DNA of 64,000 nt from Nocardia sp. NBC_00508 (GCF_036346875.1 NZ_CP107852.1:4588001-4652000); one strand, 5' to 3'. Numbered from the stretch's first letter, positions 9,992-19,185 are shown. A program made the numbers and translations. The notes: generated from the letters alone by a model not told the origin.

Positions 9992-10881
9992 TGCCCGGAG
10001 GCGCGTCCGTCCTGCACAGCCACCGGCAGGCAGCTGCGCACGAAGTCGGCGCCGAAGTCGGTGAGGACCACGCTGCGGTAGATCACCTTGGTGCCGAATC
10101 CGGAACGCTTCAGCAGCTCTCGGACCGCTGACTGCGCCTCCAGCAGTTGGTAGCGGTTCGGGTTGCCGATCGGCTCCCGCGCGTGCTCGACCAAACCGAG
10201 TCTGCGCAGGTTGGTCAGGTACTGCTGAATCCGGTTCGGGAAGCGCAGGCCGGCGTGCTCGCCGATCAGCGTGAGCATCGAACCGACGCGTTCCGCGCCG
10301 AGCGCGCGCGGGCGTCCGGTGCGGATGTCGACCGAGGGCTGCGGCCCGTCCAAGTGCAGGAAGCGCAGGATGCGCGCCTCGTCCGGGGTCAGCTCGGCCA
10401 GCATGCCCGGGAAGGCCGGGTGGTTGTCGTCCTCGCCGTGGGCGCTGGCCGACAACCGCAGCAGCGCGGCGCCCTGCTCGCGCAGCGTCGGCACACTCTC
10501 CCGAGTGGGCGGTTCCGCGGTGCCCGGGATGCCGAGCGCCCTGCGCATCGCGGCGCGGACCTCGGCCTCGGCCTCGGCGAACACTTCTCGGGGCGGTGTT
10601 CCCTCGATGCTGCGCCGCACGACGGTAGAGGTGACATCGACCGCGGTGCCGACACCCCAGGCGGTCACGCCCGTGACGGCGCTCCACGCGACCCGGGCGA
10701 CGCCCGTCGCGGCCCGCACGGTGGCCGCGGGAACCGTTGCCAGTCTGGCTAATTCGTCGGTGCGGGTGAGGTCCGAGGTAGGCCGCCGGGCGATTGCCCG
10801 TGACGGCTCGGCGTTCGCCTCCGTCGCATCGCGGTGCTCGACGGCCTCGAGATCGCCGTCGTCCGGACCCGCTACAGCCAT
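9988..10881 (-). CDS. Abi-alpha (DUF4393-like) family protein, copy A
   Basis: A 297-residue protein resembling the Abi-alpha/DUF4393 family, named after phage abortive-infection proteins. It is paralogous to the gene at 12386: both have LTPDEARILRFL or LAPDEARILRFM, then GPQPSVD(I/V)RT near the middle, and end in a basic winged-helix-like region (VVLTDFGADFVRSCL). The N-terminal half is Ala/Arg/Glu-rich with a short hydrophobic run (ARVAWSAVTGVTAWGVGTAVDV). ATG 10881 lies inside the end of the DUF445 gene, overlapping it by 10 bases, so the two are probably translationally coupled. Family assignment is from memory of motifs; a defence role is not demonstrated. Confidence 0.7.
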   Translation of the reverse strand: MAVAGPDDGDLEAVEHRDATEANAEPSRAIARRPTSDLTRTDELARLATVPAATVRAATGVARVAWSAVTGVTAWGVGTAVDVTSTVVRRSIEGTPPREVFAEAEAEVRAAMRRALGIPGTAEPPTRESVPTLREQGAALLRLSASAHGEDDNHPAFPGMLAELTPDEARILRFLHLDGPQPSVDIRTGRPRALGAERVGSMLTLIGEHAGLRFPNRIQQYLTNLRRLGLVEHAREPIGNPNRYQLLEAQSAVRELLKRSGFGTKVIYRSVVLTDFGADFVRSCLPVAVQDGRASGH

Positions 10882-12194
10882 GATGTCGCCACTCCCGTTC
10901 CGAAGATCAGGATATGAGCGTATCCGGCGAACAGCCCTAATACACCACCATGGACGAAAAGCAGCCACTCGTCCTGTTTGATCGCGGCGCGCAGCATGTC
11001 GACGAAGTCCGGGGGCGACAACACGGACATCTGCCTGGCGATGTATTCGTTGATCTGCCTGCCCTGGCGGACGTTGAACTCCGGGTCGGCGAACGCGATC
11101 GGCGCGATGGCCATGGCCTCGGTGGTGAACGTGGCCTGCAACGAGTCGTATTCGCGACTGCCGAGCATGAACTTGACCGCGGGACGCGCGGGCCCGAGCG
11201 CGCGGTCGGCGGCCGGACGCAAGGTGTCCTCCAGCATCTGCATGGTGCGATCCGAGCGCGGACCGTTGAGCAACTCGTCGCCGATATTCGCCACCGTGAT
11301 CACCTGGCTGGAAACCAATTCCGCATATCCGTCGGTGATTTCGGACTTGCGTTTGATCAGCAGGCCCTGCCGCCACGGGCACCACCACTTCGGATAGGCG
11401 GGCGCGAAGATCATATTGATGCCGATCCAGTTGACCACCCAGCCGATGATCACGCCGCCGATCGGAAGCACGACCAGGCTGGACCATCCGGTCAGATGCA
11501 GGACGGCGACCAGCACCACGCCCATCGGCGCGCCGAAGTAGAAACCGAAGTTCTGCATGAAACGCAGTTCCTTGGCGCCGAGCACTTGGAACAGCGTGTT
11601 GAGCAGATGCGGCCGGGCCTGGAAGTAGCGGATCACCATCTGCTTCACGTCGAGCAGCTGATCGATATTCGCGCCCAATTCCTCGGTGAGTTCGCGCAGA
11701 ATCTCCGGCAACTGCTGGCGGACCCGCTCGTGCACCACCTCGCGCACCTGCGCCGGCAGGTTGTACCAGAGCTGCGGATGCTCGCGCTTCAGGATGTCCT
11801 CGACGATGTCCTTGATCTGCGCGTCGGCGATGCTCGCGAGATGCTCGGCCAGTTTGTCCGGCTCGAGCTCGCGGTAGAAGTCGGCGACGCTGCCGAGTTT
11901 GGCCAGGCCCTTGTCGACCGCGATGCTGGCCATCTTGTCCGCGCGTGAGGGGACGATGCCCTGCCAACCGAATCGGCCGTCGTAGCTGAGCAGCGGGAGA
12001 ACTTGAATTCGCTTGGGCAGGAATGGGTACAGCGCGCGCAGACCGGGAACTCGGAAGCCGTGGAAGGCGACCGGCTTGAACAGCATGAGCACGCCGGTCC
12101 AGTTGGTGATATAGCCGATGACTCCGGTGAATAGAGGTATCGTCACGAGCTCGAGGAGGATCGTGGGGTGGATTCCGAATACGCTCTCTAACAC
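10872..12194 (-). CDS. DUF445 family membrane protein
   Basis: A 440-residue membrane protein of the DUF445 family. The N terminus has a transmembrane segment with the family motif GVIGYITNWTGVLMLFKPV (residues about 15-33). A second, GGVIIGWVVNWIGINMIFAP, lies in the middle and a third hydrophobic segment at the C terminus (FVHGGVLGLFAGYAHILIF). Between them are long amphipathic helices (KLAEHLASIADAQIKDIVEDI). The repeated NW-x-(G/I)-x-x-M(L/I)F motif after a TM helix is the family signature. GTG 12194 has GGAGGG at ideal spacing. Coupled to Abi-alpha copy A downstream and divergent from copy B. Function unknown. Confidence 0.85.
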   Translation of the reverse strand: MLESVFGIHPTILLELVTIPLFTGVIGYITNWTGVLMLFKPVAFHGFRVPGLRALYPFLPKRIQVLPLLSYDGRFGWQGIVPSRADKMASIAVDKGLAKLGSVADFYRELEPDKLAEHLASIADAQIKDIVEDILKREHPQLWYNLPAQVREVVHERVRQQLPEILRELTEELGANIDQLLDVKQMVIRYFQARPHLLNTLFQVLGAKELRFMQNFGFYFGAPMGVVLVAVLHLTGWSSLVVLPIGGVIIGWVVNWIGINMIFAPAYPKWWCPWRQGLLIKRKSEITDGYAELVSSQVITVANIGDELLNGPRSDRTMQMLEDTLRPAADRALGPARPAVKFMLGSREYDSLQATFTTEAMAIAPIAFADPEFNVRQGRQINEYIARQMSVLSPPDFVDMLRAAIKQDEWLLFVHGGVLGLFAGYAHILIFGTGVATSWL

Positions 12195-12385
12195 GACACC
12201 CTCCTGCCGATACACCGGTGACCGCCGCCTCACCGGCACCCAAAACTAGCACCCCCTCGGCAAAGAAACCCTATTGTGCGCCGTGCGCCCGACACACTGT
12301 CCGAGTCAGGCGGTGCGAATGACCGGCGACACAAGGGGAAGTAGTCTGTGGGCGGATCCGTTCACCCGGCGATATCGGAGAAAAC

Positions 12386-13258
12386 GTGGCAGACGACAGG
12401 ACCGGACAGGACGTGGCCCGGGCCTCTTCCCGCGGCGTCGAGCGCAGTTCGGATGTCGAACAGCGGCAGATCAGCAATGAAGCGCGGCTGATCCGCGGCG
12501 TTTTCCGCGCGGCAGGGGTGGCCGCGGGGACGGTCGTGCGCGGCAGCCAATGGGCCGTCGGCACCACCTTCGAGGTCACCAAGGAGATCACGCAGGCCGC
12601 GCTGGACGGCGAATCCTCGGCCGAGATCGCCGAGCGAACCGGAAACGCGTTGCGCTCCATCGCCCGCAGCGCCCTCGGCGTCACCGAGGGTTCGGTGCGG
12701 GAGATCGTCAGCTACGTCCCGACGTCCAACGGCGCGCAGCAGGCGCTCGCGGTCGGCTCGCACCTGCGCTCGGCTACCACCGAGGAACTGCGCCGTCGCG
12801 GTGACGCGCTGCTGGCCAGGTCCGCCGACGTCTACTTCACCGATGACGTGCACCCGGCCTACGACCGCATCCTCGACGAGCTCGCTCCGGACGAGGCGCG
12901 CATTCTTCGCTTCATGGCGCTCAACGGCCCGCAACCGTCGGTGGACGTGCGCACCAACCGTCCGCTGGGGATCGGCTCGGAACTCGTGCAGGGCGATCTC
13001 ACCTCGGTGCCCGAGCAGGCCGGCGTGCGCTACCCGGACCGCGCGCGGATGTACCTGATCAACCTCAACCGTCTCGGACTCACACTGACCTCCGATGATC
13101 CGGTCGTGCTGAGCCGGTACATGGTGCTCGAAGTCCAGCCCGTGGTGGAGGCGGCGCTGAAGAAGGCGGGCCGGGCGCCGAAGATCGTCCGCAAGAGTCT
13201 CCGGCTCACCGAGTTCGGCGAGGATTTCTGCCGCACCTGCTTCACGATCGGAAGCTGA
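12386..13258 (+). CDS. Abi-alpha (DUF4393-like) family protein, copy B
   Basis: A 290-residue paralogue of the protein at 9988. It shares LAPDEARILRFM-x3-GPQPSVDVRTNRP in the middle and a C-terminal basic segment ending LRLTEFGEDFCRTCF, matching LTDFGADFVRSCL of copy A. The N-terminal half is acidic to neutral with a mildly hydrophobic stretch (GVAAGTVVRGSQWAVGTTFEV). It begins ATG-less: the GTG at 12386 reads VADDRTGQDVARAS. Divergently transcribed from the DUF445/copy A pair across 191 bases, so a single regulator could control all three. A membrane-linked phage-defence role is an inference from the family name only. Confidence 0.7.
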   Translation: MADDRTGQDVARASSRGVERSSDVEQRQISNEARLIRGVFRAAGVAAGTVVRGSQWAVGTTFEVTKEITQAALDGESSAEIAERTGNALRSIARSALGVTEGSVREIVSYVPTSNGAQQALAVGSHLRSATTEELRRRGDALLARSADVYFTDDVHPAYDRILDELAPDEARILRFMALNGPQPSVDVRTNRPLGIGSELVQGDLTSVPEQAGVRYPDRARMYLINLNRLGLTLTSDDPVVLSRYMVLEVQPVVEAALKKAGRAPKIVRKSLRLTEFGEDFCRTCFTIGS

Positions 13259-13323
13259 TCGGGTCTGATAGCAATCTGATACAACCCTCCCAATTCGAGA
13301 CCTGGGGTGGGATTGTGGAGGGT

Positions 13324-14226
13324 ATGGATCAGGGAACCGGCGGGCAAGAGCGCGGCGACCCCGGTGTGGGCGTCGCTGCGCAAGTGCGTACTGACCGGGG
13401 CATGAGCTCCGGTGGACAGGGGCGCGACGACCCGGGATTCCACCCGGGCCGGCAAACGCGCGGCAGTGTGGGAATCGATCCCGGTGGACCGGAGCCGAGT
13501 ACCCGGGACATCGACCAGGACCGGCCGGAGCGCGGCGGCCGACCGGAGCGCGGCAACCGGGGCGCCGATGAGCAGAACCGCGGCGCTCGGCGCACGGACG
13601 CGCGACTACGTTTCGACGCGGGGCCGATCGATTTCGGGCAGGTGCGCGGCGATCCGAGATCGGCAGGCGGCCGGGACGACGAGCGGGAAGTGAACGACGT
13701 AGCGGCGATCAGCCGGCTGAAGTACCGCTATCTTCGCACGCTCGACACCAAATCATGGGATGAATTCGCGGACACCATGATCCCCGAGGCGACCGCGACC
13801 TACAGCGAATATCTCCAGTTCGAATCGCGTGAGGCGTTCATCGCGTTCATGCGCAATACGCTCGGTCCGCACGTGATCACCGAGCACCGATGCGACCACC
13901 CGGAGATCGATGTCGATGGGGACGCCGCCAGTGGCACCTGGTACCTCGCCGACACGGTGCTCATTCCGGGCCACAACATGCTGCTGCGCGGCGCGGCCTT
14001 CTACAACGACCGCTACATCCGCTGCGACGACGGACGCTGGCGGATCTCCCACACCGGCTATGAGCGCACCTACGAGGTAGTGCTCTCGCTCAGTGACCTG
14101 CCGAGCCTGCGGCTGACCTCCAGCCGCTGGGGCTTGATAGCCCGGGAAGAGGGCATCGCCTCGGTCGAACGCGAACCCAGCACCCCCACCGTGCGGACCG
14201 AGCGGCCCGAACCCACCGCCGGCTGA
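13324..14226 (+). CDS. SnoaL/NTF2-like protein with a disordered N-terminal region
   Basis: The C-terminal roughly 175 residues form an NTF2-like (SnoaL-like) domain: AAISRLKYRYLRTLDTKSWDE, then FADTMIPEATATYSEY, VITEHRCDHPEID and a WRISHTGYERTYE ending. This fold serves as a dehydratase, isomerase or ligand-binding module. The first about 120 residues are Gly/Arg/Asp-rich and probably disordered. Start is unsure: ATG 13324 follows GGAGGG closely, GTG 13315 is possible, and GTG 13690 would yield just the folded domain. It converges on prfC with one base between stops. No catalytic assignment can be made. Confidence 0.7.
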   Translation: MDQGTGGQERGDPGVGVAAQVRTDRGMSSGGQGRDDPGFHPGRQTRGSVGIDPGGPEPSTRDIDQDRPERGGRPERGNRGADEQNRGARRTDARLRFDAGPIDFGQVRGDPRSAGGRDDEREVNDVAAISRLKYRYLRTLDTKSWDEFADTMIPEATATYSEYLQFESREAFIAFMRNTLGPHVITEHRCDHPEIDVDGDAASGTWYLADTVLIPGHNMLLRGAAFYNDRYIRCDDGRWRISHTGYERTYEVVLSLSDLPSLRLTSSRWGLIAREEGIASVEREPSTPTVRTERPEPTAG

Positions 14227-14227
14227 C

Positions 14228-15871
14228 TCAGTCGGCGGTGGCCACCAGGGGCTCCAACGTGAGCGCCGGGTGTTCCTTCTCGATGTATTGCAGCCGCCAC
14301 TTGTCACTGAACAGCGCGAGTAGCGCACCGTCTGAGCGGGTGAAGACCTCCACCCCGCGCTGTCGCCCGAGTACGTCCGCCGACGCGGCGTCGGTGCGCC
14401 GGGCCAGCGTGTAGCCCAGATGCTCCATCGTGGTCTCCACGTTGAACTCCGTGAGCATCCGGGCGGTGACCACTTCGAATTGCATCGGACCGACGGCCGC
14501 GAGCACGGGGGAGGCGTCGCCGCGGAGATCGTTGCGCAGCACCTGCACCACGCCCTCGGAGTCGAGCTGGTCGATGGCCTTGCGGAACTGCTTGTACTTG
14601 CCCGCACTCCGCGCCCGCAGCACCGCGAAGTGCTCCGGCGCGAAGGACGGGATCGGCGGGAACTCCACCTTCTTGTCCACGAACAGCGTGTGGCCCGGGG
14701 CCAGCGCGGTCGCGTTGACCAGCCCGACCACGTCGCCCGGGTAGGCGATGTCGACGGTGGCGCGCTCGCGGCCGAACACGGTCAGCGCGTACTTGGTTGC
14801 GAAGGGTCGTCCGGTCTGGGCGTGGGTGACCACCATGCCGCGCTCGAACTCGCCGGACACGATCCGCATGAACGCGAGCCGGTCGCGGTGCGCGGCGTCC
14901 ATACCCGCCTGCACCTTGAAGACCACCGCGCTGAACGGGTCGCCGGTCTCGCGTGGCTTGCCTGCGAGGTCCGGGCGCGCGCCGGGCGCGGGCGCGAGCG
15001 CGACCAGAGTCTCCAGCAATTGCCGCACGCCGAAGTTCAGCATCGCGGACGCATAGATGACCGGCGAGGTCTGCCCGGCGAGGAACAGTTCCTGGTCGTG
15101 GTCCTGGCCGGTGGCCGAGAGCAGTTCGCTCTCCTCGGCGGCGGTGTTCCACGGCTCGCCTTCGCGCGCCTCGGCGGACTCCGGGGTGAGCGACTCCTCC
15201 GGCGCGATGGTCGCGCCGCCCGCGGTGCGAGTGAAGTGGATGTATTCGAGCGGGACGCCGTCCGGGCCGCGGCGCAGCAGGCCGCGGAAGTCGCCCGCGA
15301 TGCCGACCGGAAGGAACAGCGGGGTGGGGGTGAGGCCGATCCGCTCGTCGATCTCGTCGAGCAGTTCCAGCGGCGCCCGCCCCGGCCGGTCCCACTTGTT
15401 GATCACCGTGATCACCGGGATGCCCCGGTGGCGGCACACCTGGAACAGCTTCAACGTCTGCGGCTCCAAGCCCTTGGCCGCGTCGATCAGCATCACCGCG
15501 GCGTCGACGGCGGTGAGTACGCGGTAGGTGTCCTCGGAGAAATCGGAGTGGCCGGGGGTGTCCACCAGGTTGATGACGCTGTCCACGTCGGAGCCCGCGG
15601 CGCGGTAGTTGAACTGCAACGCGGTCGAGCTCACCGAGATGCCGCGCGCCTTCTCCATCTCCATCCAGTCCGAGACGGTGGACTTGCGCCCGGCCTTCCC
15701 GTGGATCGCGCCCGCCTCGGAGATCATCCTGGCGTGCAGGGCGAGCGCCTCGGTGAGCGTGGACTTGCCCGCGTCGGGATGGGAGATCACCGCGAACGTG
15801 CGCCGCCGGGCGACCTCGGCGGGCAGCCCGCGGGGGGCGGGCGCGACGACACCCTCAGGGGAGGCGCTCAA
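14228..15871 (-). CDS. prfC: Peptide chain release factor 3
   Basis: Translational GTPase that recycles RF1/RF2 from the ribosome after termination. G1 is SHPDAGKST (residues 30-38), G2 lies in KARGISVSSTALQF, G3 is DTPGHSDF near 100 and G4 is NKWD near 152. The 547-residue length is normal. I place the start at TTG 15871 (MSASPEGVV): GAAAGG lies 9 bases upstream and no ATG or GTG lies between there and the G domain. The frame stays open a long way upstream, but that sequence belongs to rplY and pth on the other strand. Divergent from rplY. Confidence 0.93.
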   Translation of the reverse strand: MSASPEGVVAPAPRGLPAEVARRRTFAVISHPDAGKSTLTEALALHARMISEAGAIHGKAGRKSTVSDWMEMEKARGISVSSTALQFNYRAAGSDVDSVINLVDTPGHSDFSEDTYRVLTAVDAAVMLIDAAKGLEPQTLKLFQVCRHRGIPVITVINKWDRPGRAPLELLDEIDERIGLTPTPLFLPVGIAGDFRGLLRRGPDGVPLEYIHFTRTAGGATIAPEESLTPESAEAREGEPWNTAAEESELLSATGQDHDQELFLAGQTSPVIYASAMLNFGVRQLLETLVALAPAPGARPDLAGKPRETGDPFSAVVFKVQAGMDAAHRDRLAFMRIVSGEFERGMVVTHAQTGRPFATKYALTVFGRERATVDIAYPGDVVGLVNATALAPGHTLFVDKKVEFPPIPSFAPEHFAVLRARSAGKYKQFRKAIDQLDSEGVVQVLRNDLRGDASPVLAAVGPMQFEVVTARMLTEFNVETTMEHLGYTLARRTDAASADVLGRQRGVEVFTRSDGALLALFSDKWRLQYIEKEHPALTLEPLVATAD

Positions 15872-16177
15872 CGCAAAAAACCTTTCGCAGACGACCGATC
15901 GGCAACCACGCCAGCGTACGCGACCGATGGGAACCGGAGTCGATCCGTCGGTAACCACCCGATGCATAGAGCGCACCTGCGCTGGGGTATGGTGTTCGGG
16001 TTGTCTCGGCGAGGGTGACCGCAGACCAGATTTGCGACACCGTGATCGACGCGGCGCGGCTTCCGGCCGTCCTCGTTCGGTCTTCGCCCCGACGAGTAGA
16101 CCACCCCGGTCAGGCGTGAGCAACCCCTGACGGGTAAACGCTGACCGCCCGGAAGAGCCGTAGGAGTAGATCCAGTC
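15872..16177. other. Intergenic region between prfC and rplY
   Basis: This 306-base gap holds the divergent promoters of prfC and rplY. A small stem, GTCAGG/CCTGAC, is visible at about 16110-16132 in the rplY leader, and a GGAG ribosome binding site at about 16163. No gene or repeat is seen. Confidence 0.5.
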
Positions 16178-16774
16178 ATGTCCGACGTCAACCTTCTCGA
16201 AGCCTCTGTACGCACCGAGTTCGGCAAGGGCGCCGCCCGCCGCACCCGGCGTGCCGGCAACGTCCCCGCCGTGCTGTACGGCCACCAGACCGACCCGCAG
16301 CACCTGTCGGTCAACGCCCAGGAGTTCGCCGCCATCCTGCGTGAGCACGGCACCAACGCGGTGCTGAACCTCGTCATCGACGGCAAGAAGCAGCTCGCGC
16401 TGACCAAATCTGTTGTGGTGCACCCGATTCGCCGCTACATCGAGCACGCCGACCTGCTCATCATCAAGCGCGGTGAGAAGGTCACCGCCGACGTGGCCGT
16501 CACGGTCGTCGGCGACGCCGCCGCGGGCACCCTGGTCACCCAGGAGGCCACCACCATCTCCATCGAGGCCGACGCGCTGAAGCTGCCCGAGGCCATCGAG
16601 GTCTCCGTCGAGGGCGTCGAGGCGGGCACCCAGATCACCGCGGGCGCGGTGCCGCTGCCTGCCGGTGTCACCCTGGCCGCCGACCCGGAGACTCTGATCG
16701 TCAACGTCATCGCCGCCCCGGCCGCCGAGCCCGCCGCGGGCGAGGCCGAGGCCGAGGGCGAGACCGCGGAATAA
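16178..16774 (+). CDS. rplY: 50S ribosomal protein L25 (CTC family)
   Basis: Binds 5S rRNA in the large subunit. This is the long, two-domain CTC-type form (198 residues): an N-terminal L25 domain with VRTEFGKGAARRTRRAGNVPAVLYG, then the C-terminal TL5-like beta domain (VTADVAVTVVGDAAAGTLVTQE) and an Ala/Glu-rich acidic tail. ATG 16178 follows GGAG at good spacing. pth lies directly downstream in the same frame, 15 bases after the stop, as in M. tuberculosis (Rv1015c-Rv1014c). Confidence 0.96.
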   Translation: MSDVNLLEASVRTEFGKGAARRTRRAGNVPAVLYGHQTDPQHLSVNAQEFAAILREHGTNAVLNLVIDGKKQLALTKSVVVHPIRRYIEHADLLIIKRGEKVTADVAVTVVGDAAAGTLVTQEATTISIEADALKLPEAIEVSVEGVEAGTQITAGAVPLPAGVTLAADPETLIVNVIAAPAAEPAAGEAEAEGETAE

Positions 16775-16789
16775 CCGAAAGCCAGAGCG

Positions 16790-17377
16790 CTGAACAACAC
16801 CGAATCGTCCACCGGGCCCGCACTCGTCATCGGATTGGGTAACCCCGGCCCCGAATACGAGCGCACCCGGCACAATGTCGGTTTCCTGGTCGCCGACGTG
16901 CTCGCGCAGCGCGTCGGCGGCCGTTTCGGTGTGCACAAGAAGTCCGGCGCCGACCTGCTGCAGGCGCGGTTGGACGGCCGCCAGGTGCTGATCGCCAAGC
17001 CGCGATCGTTCATGAACCTGTCCGGGCGGGCGGTGGCCGCGCTGGCCAAGTTCTTCTCCGTGCCGCCGACGGAGGTGATCGTCGTGCACGACGAGCTCGA
17101 CCTGCCGTTCGGCGCGATCCGCCTCAAGCGCGGCGGCGGCGAGGGCGGGCACAACGGGCTCCGCTCCGTCTCCAGCGCCCTGACCACCAAGGACTACCTG
17201 CGCACCAGGATCGGCATCGGCCGCCCGGCGGGCCGGCAGGACCCGGCTGATTACGTGCTCAAGCCGTTCTCGGCACCGGAACGCAAAGAGGTGCCGGTGA
17301 TCGTCGAGCAGGCCGCCGACGCGGTGGAACTGCTGCTGCGCGTCGGCTTGGAGACCGCGCAGAACCAATTGCACTGA
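16790..17377 (+). CDS. pth: Peptidyl-tRNA hydrolase (apparent CTG start)
   Basis: Cleaves peptidyl-tRNA released from stalled ribosomes. The conserved start of the fold, ALVIGLGNPGPEYERTRHNVGF, carries the catalytic His in TRHNVG; GHNGLRS and RIGIGRP follow. Between the in-frame rplY stop (16772-16774) and this first strand there is no ATG or GTG. The only TTG, at 16835, lies inside VIGLGNPG and would delete the first beta strand. CTG at 16790 (reading LNNTESSTGPALV), preceded by CGAAAG, gives 195 residues, close to the mycobacterial length. The gene is certain; the start is an inference. Confidence 0.93.
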   Translation: MNNTESSTGPALVIGLGNPGPEYERTRHNVGFLVADVLAQRVGGRFGVHKKSGADLLQARLDGRQVLIAKPRSFMNLSGRAVAALAKFFSVPPTEVIVVHDELDLPFGAIRLKRGGGEGGHNGLRSVSSALTTKDYLRTRIGIGRPAGRQDPADYVLKPFSAPERKEVPVIVEQAADAVELLLRVGLETAQNQLH

Positions 17378-17532
17378 GCCGCAAGAGTGCTCGCTGCTCC
17401 GCGCAGCACCGTTCCGCTTGGATAGTGGCTGATTGCCTACGCGCACAACGATAATCGCGTTGGCGCGATGGAAGCGGCCGGACGCGATTCGTGTGCGAGT
17501 GGCCCCACGTACGACCACCGTTCAGTGGCGGA

Positions 17533-19185
17533 TCAGCCGTGCGGCAGGTGTATCGCCGTCGCGGATCTGCGCAATTTGCCCGACGAGGTCTTCGGCAGGG
17601 CGCCGGGGCCGAGCACCGCGACGGTGCGCGGCCGCACGCCCACCTCGGAGAACACCGCGTGCACGATCTCGTGTTGGATGCGCTTGACCTCCTCGTGGTT
17701 CTGGTGGCTGTTGCTCTCCACGACCACCGCGAAGGTCTCCCTCTTCTGGCCCGCGTCCAACCGGACCGCGACGGCATTGCCGGGCCGGACGCCGGACACC
17801 CTGGTCGCCGCGCGCTCGATGTCTGTGGGATAGATGTTGCGGCCGCCCATGATGATCACGTCCTTGATCCGGCCGCACACCACGATCAGGCCCTCATCGG
17901 TGAAGTAGCCGATATCGCCGCTGTCCAGCCAGCCGTCGGCGTCCTGCGCGGGGCGCAGGCCGTCCACCGTCATGTAGCCGGAAGTGACGGCGGGGCCGCG
18001 CAACTCGATCACGCCCACCGACCGGGGCGGCAGCGGCTGGCGTTCGCTGTCGACGATCCGGCCTTCCAAGTGGTCGACCAGGTAGCCCAGCGTGGGCAAC
18101 CGGCGGATGTGAGCCGGATGCCCGTGCTCGTCCGGCACCGGCACCGCCTTGCCGAGTGCCTCGAGCAGATCGGCGTCGATCACGTCGAGCACCTGTCCGT
18201 GGCCTGGGTCGGGAACCGAGACGGCGAGCGTGGTCTCGGCCATGCCGTAGACCGGGGTGAGGGCCATCGGGTTGAGCCCGAAGCGCTTTCCGGCCGCGGC
18301 CATGGCTTCCATGGTGTCCGGGTCCACCGGTTCCGCGCCGTTCCACATGTACCGCACGCTGCTGAGGTCGAACGCGCCGTCGTCGGCCTGCCGCAAGCGC
18401 CGGGCCAGTAGCGAGTACGCGAAATTGGGTGCGGCGGTGACGGTTCCGCGGTACCTGCTGATCAGCTCCGCCCACAGCAGCGGCCTGGTCAGGAAGTCCA
18501 GTGGCGTCACGCACACCACCTCGGCGCCGAATTGCATGGGCACACTGAGGAATCCGACCATGCCCATGTCGTGGAACAGCGGTAGCCAGCTGACCATGAC
18601 GTCGTCGTCGAGCTGGAACTTCACCCGGTCGAACATGGCGTAGGCATTGACGAAGAAGTTCGCGTGGGTGATCCGCACCGCCTTGGGTGACCCGGTGGAG
18701 CCCGAGGTCAACTGCTGCAAGGCGATGTCGTCCTCGCCGGTGGGCACCGGATCGATGTCGGGCCCCTCGGGCAGCTGGTCGATGCGCACCACGGTGATGC
18801 CGCGTTCGCGCAGCAGCGGCTCGGCCGCCTCGAACGGCGCGCCGAGCACGACGGCCCGCGCGTCGATCATGGTCAGCACGGTCTCGGTGTCGCGGGCCCA
18901 GACCACCAGGTCGGTACGCGGTGTGGGCTGATGCAGCATGGTGATCGACGCGCCGCGCATCCAGATGGCCTGGCAGGCCGGGGCGATATCGACCGGCATG
19001 CCGGCGAGCACGCCGACGGCGTCGCCGTGCCCGATGCCCGTCTCGGCCAATCCGCCCGCCATGCGCCGGGCGATCAGATGGATTTCCGCCCAGGTCCGCC
19101 GCAGCGGGGCAGCCGGCTCGCCGGTCACCAGCCCGCGCTCGGTGGTCTGCGCTGTCGCGTACATCTCGTCGGTGAACCTGCTCAA
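17533..19185 (-). CDS. Fatty acyl-AMP ligase/acyl-CoA synthetase, Pks16-like
   Basis: An adenylate-forming enzyme that activates a carboxylic or fatty acid to the acyl-AMP. The 550-residue protein has the P-loop LQQLTSGSTGSPKAV near residue 160, SWLPLFHDMGMVGFL, YGMAETTLAVS, DSGDIGYFTDEG and a C-terminal lysine in PKTSSGKLRR. It resembles M. tuberculosis Pks16 (Rv1013) over its length as I remember that sequence, and like it lies next to pth and rplY. TTG 19185 (MSRFTDEMYATA) is chosen because GAGGAG lies 7 bases upstream and it matches the homologue's start; ATG 19206 is the alternative. Substrate unknown; a cell-envelope lipid role is family inference. Confidence 0.9.
   Translation of the reverse strand: MSRFTDEMYATAQTTERGLVTGEPAAPLRRTWAEIHLIARRMAGGLAETGIGHGDAVGVLAGMPVDIAPACQAIWMRGASITMLHQPTPRTDLVVWARDTETVLTMIDARAVVLGAPFEAAEPLLRERGITVVRIDQLPEGPDIDPVPTGEDDIALQQLTSGSTGSPKAVRITHANFFVNAYAMFDRVKFQLDDDVMVSWLPLFHDMGMVGFLSVPMQFGAEVVCVTPLDFLTRPLLWAELISRYRGTVTAAPNFAYSLLARRLRQADDGAFDLSSVRYMWNGAEPVDPDTMEAMAAAGKRFGLNPMALTPVYGMAETTLAVSVPDPGHGQVLDVIDADLLEALGKAVPVPDEHGHPAHIRRLPTLGYLVDHLEGRIVDSERQPLPPRSVGVIELRGPAVTSGYMTVDGLRPAQDADGWLDSGDIGYFTDEGLIVVCGRIKDVIIMGGRNIYPTDIERAATRVSGVRPGNAVAVRLDAGQKRETFAVVVESNSHQNHEEVKRIQHEIVHAVFSEVGVRPRTVAVLGPGALPKTSSGKLRRSATAIHLPHG

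Noticed and set aside
12192..12385. Promoter motifs for the Abi-alpha/DUF445 divergon
   Set aside because: No clear -35/-10 pair or palindrome could be defended.
14228..17518. 1096-codon frame covering prfC and beyond
   Set aside because: Only the part from 15871 down is prfC. The rest is antisense to rplY and pth and has no start signal.
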